Of a stretch of DNA of 64,000 bases, positions 63,966-64,000 are shown in pieces. Source of the DNA: Rhizomys pruinosus. Taxonomy: Eukaryota; Chordata; Mammalia; Rodentia; Spalacidae. The notes under the pieces are model-generated. The model was not told the DNA's origin. It was given only the letters and a program-made list of their open reading frames with translations, and ran no database searches. The stretch spans positions 649,323 to 713,322 of the forward strand of contig VZQC01005922.1 of the NCBI GenBank assembly GCA_009823505.1, given 5' to 3'. The first letter of the stretch is position 1, and every line of letters begins with the position of its first letter. Position numbers and translations under genes: made by a program.

Positions 63966-64000
63966 TTTTTTTTGGTTGGGTTTTGTTTTGTTTTGTTTTG
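63966..64000. repeat. (TTTTG)n at window end
   Basis: A T-run then ggttgggttttgttttgttt continues to the edge. It may be the tail of an antisense SINE beyond the window. Confidence 0.8.

Overview
This window looks like intergenic or intronic nuclear DNA from a muroid rodent. The evidence is the repeat content: B1 (7SL-derived), B2/B3 (tRNA-derived), B4 and ID-B1 composite SINEs, LINE-1 of rodent type, MaLR-like LTRs and many (CA)n, (CT)n and (GGAA)n tracts. The youngest B2 copies carry a 17-bp internal tandem duplication and the B1 copies end in a motif like gagaccctgtctcaaaaag. From memory neither matches the mouse or hamster consensus, so I infer a non-murine muroid, possibly a spalacid; that species guess is weak. 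I found no convincing host protein-coding gene, no functional RNA gene, no CRISPR array and no bacterial-type system. The longest open frames are LINE-1 ORF2 remnants or chance frames across LTRs and simple repeats.

Layout. 0.7-4.3 kb is an old antisense LINE-1 used as a landing pad by many SINEs, an LTR and one chimeric retrocopy. 4.9-11.2 kb is a cluster of decayed ERVL/MaLR-type LTRs plus an old sense LINE-1. 11.2-17.7 kb is low-copy sequence with scattered SINEs. 17.77-18.54 kb is a 34-bp minisatellite. 19.4-27.1 kb is a block of three younger LINE-1 pieces: two head-to-tail antisense copies and one with an inverted 5' segment. An LTR with a TATA-like box and a polyadenylation signal follows at 27.1-27.8 kb. 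29.3-29.9 kb is a polypurine minisatellite. 30.6-31.4 kb and 36.2-36.6 kb are B2 clusters. 38.4-38.7 kb is a G-rich array. 40.4-42.4 kb is an old antisense LINE-1 3' end split by a younger LINE-1 carrying a 3' transduction. 45.1 kb has a truncated U6 retropseudogene. 51.7-52.8 kb has an MLT1-like LTR with internal tandem amplification, then a CA-rich tract. 56.7-57.5 kb and 60.5-62.2 kb hold two parts of one ERV family, including a decayed tRNA-Gln-like primer-binding site.

The elements do not cooperate as a pathway; the window is a record of retrotransposition. The most unusual events are a 470-bp chimeric insertion at 1916-2385, whose source-like locus lies in inverted orientation near 60 kb; a LINE-1 3' transduction at 41.2-42.3 kb; a twin-priming-like LINE-1 at 26.4-27.1 kb; and a LINE-1 3' UTR deletion between 17-bp repeats. 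Low-copy stretches near 12.4, 32.5, 46.45 and 51.5 kb are the best candidates for conserved non-coding elements, but only comparative genomics can decide that. Family names rest on pattern recognition, so subfamily names are avoided.
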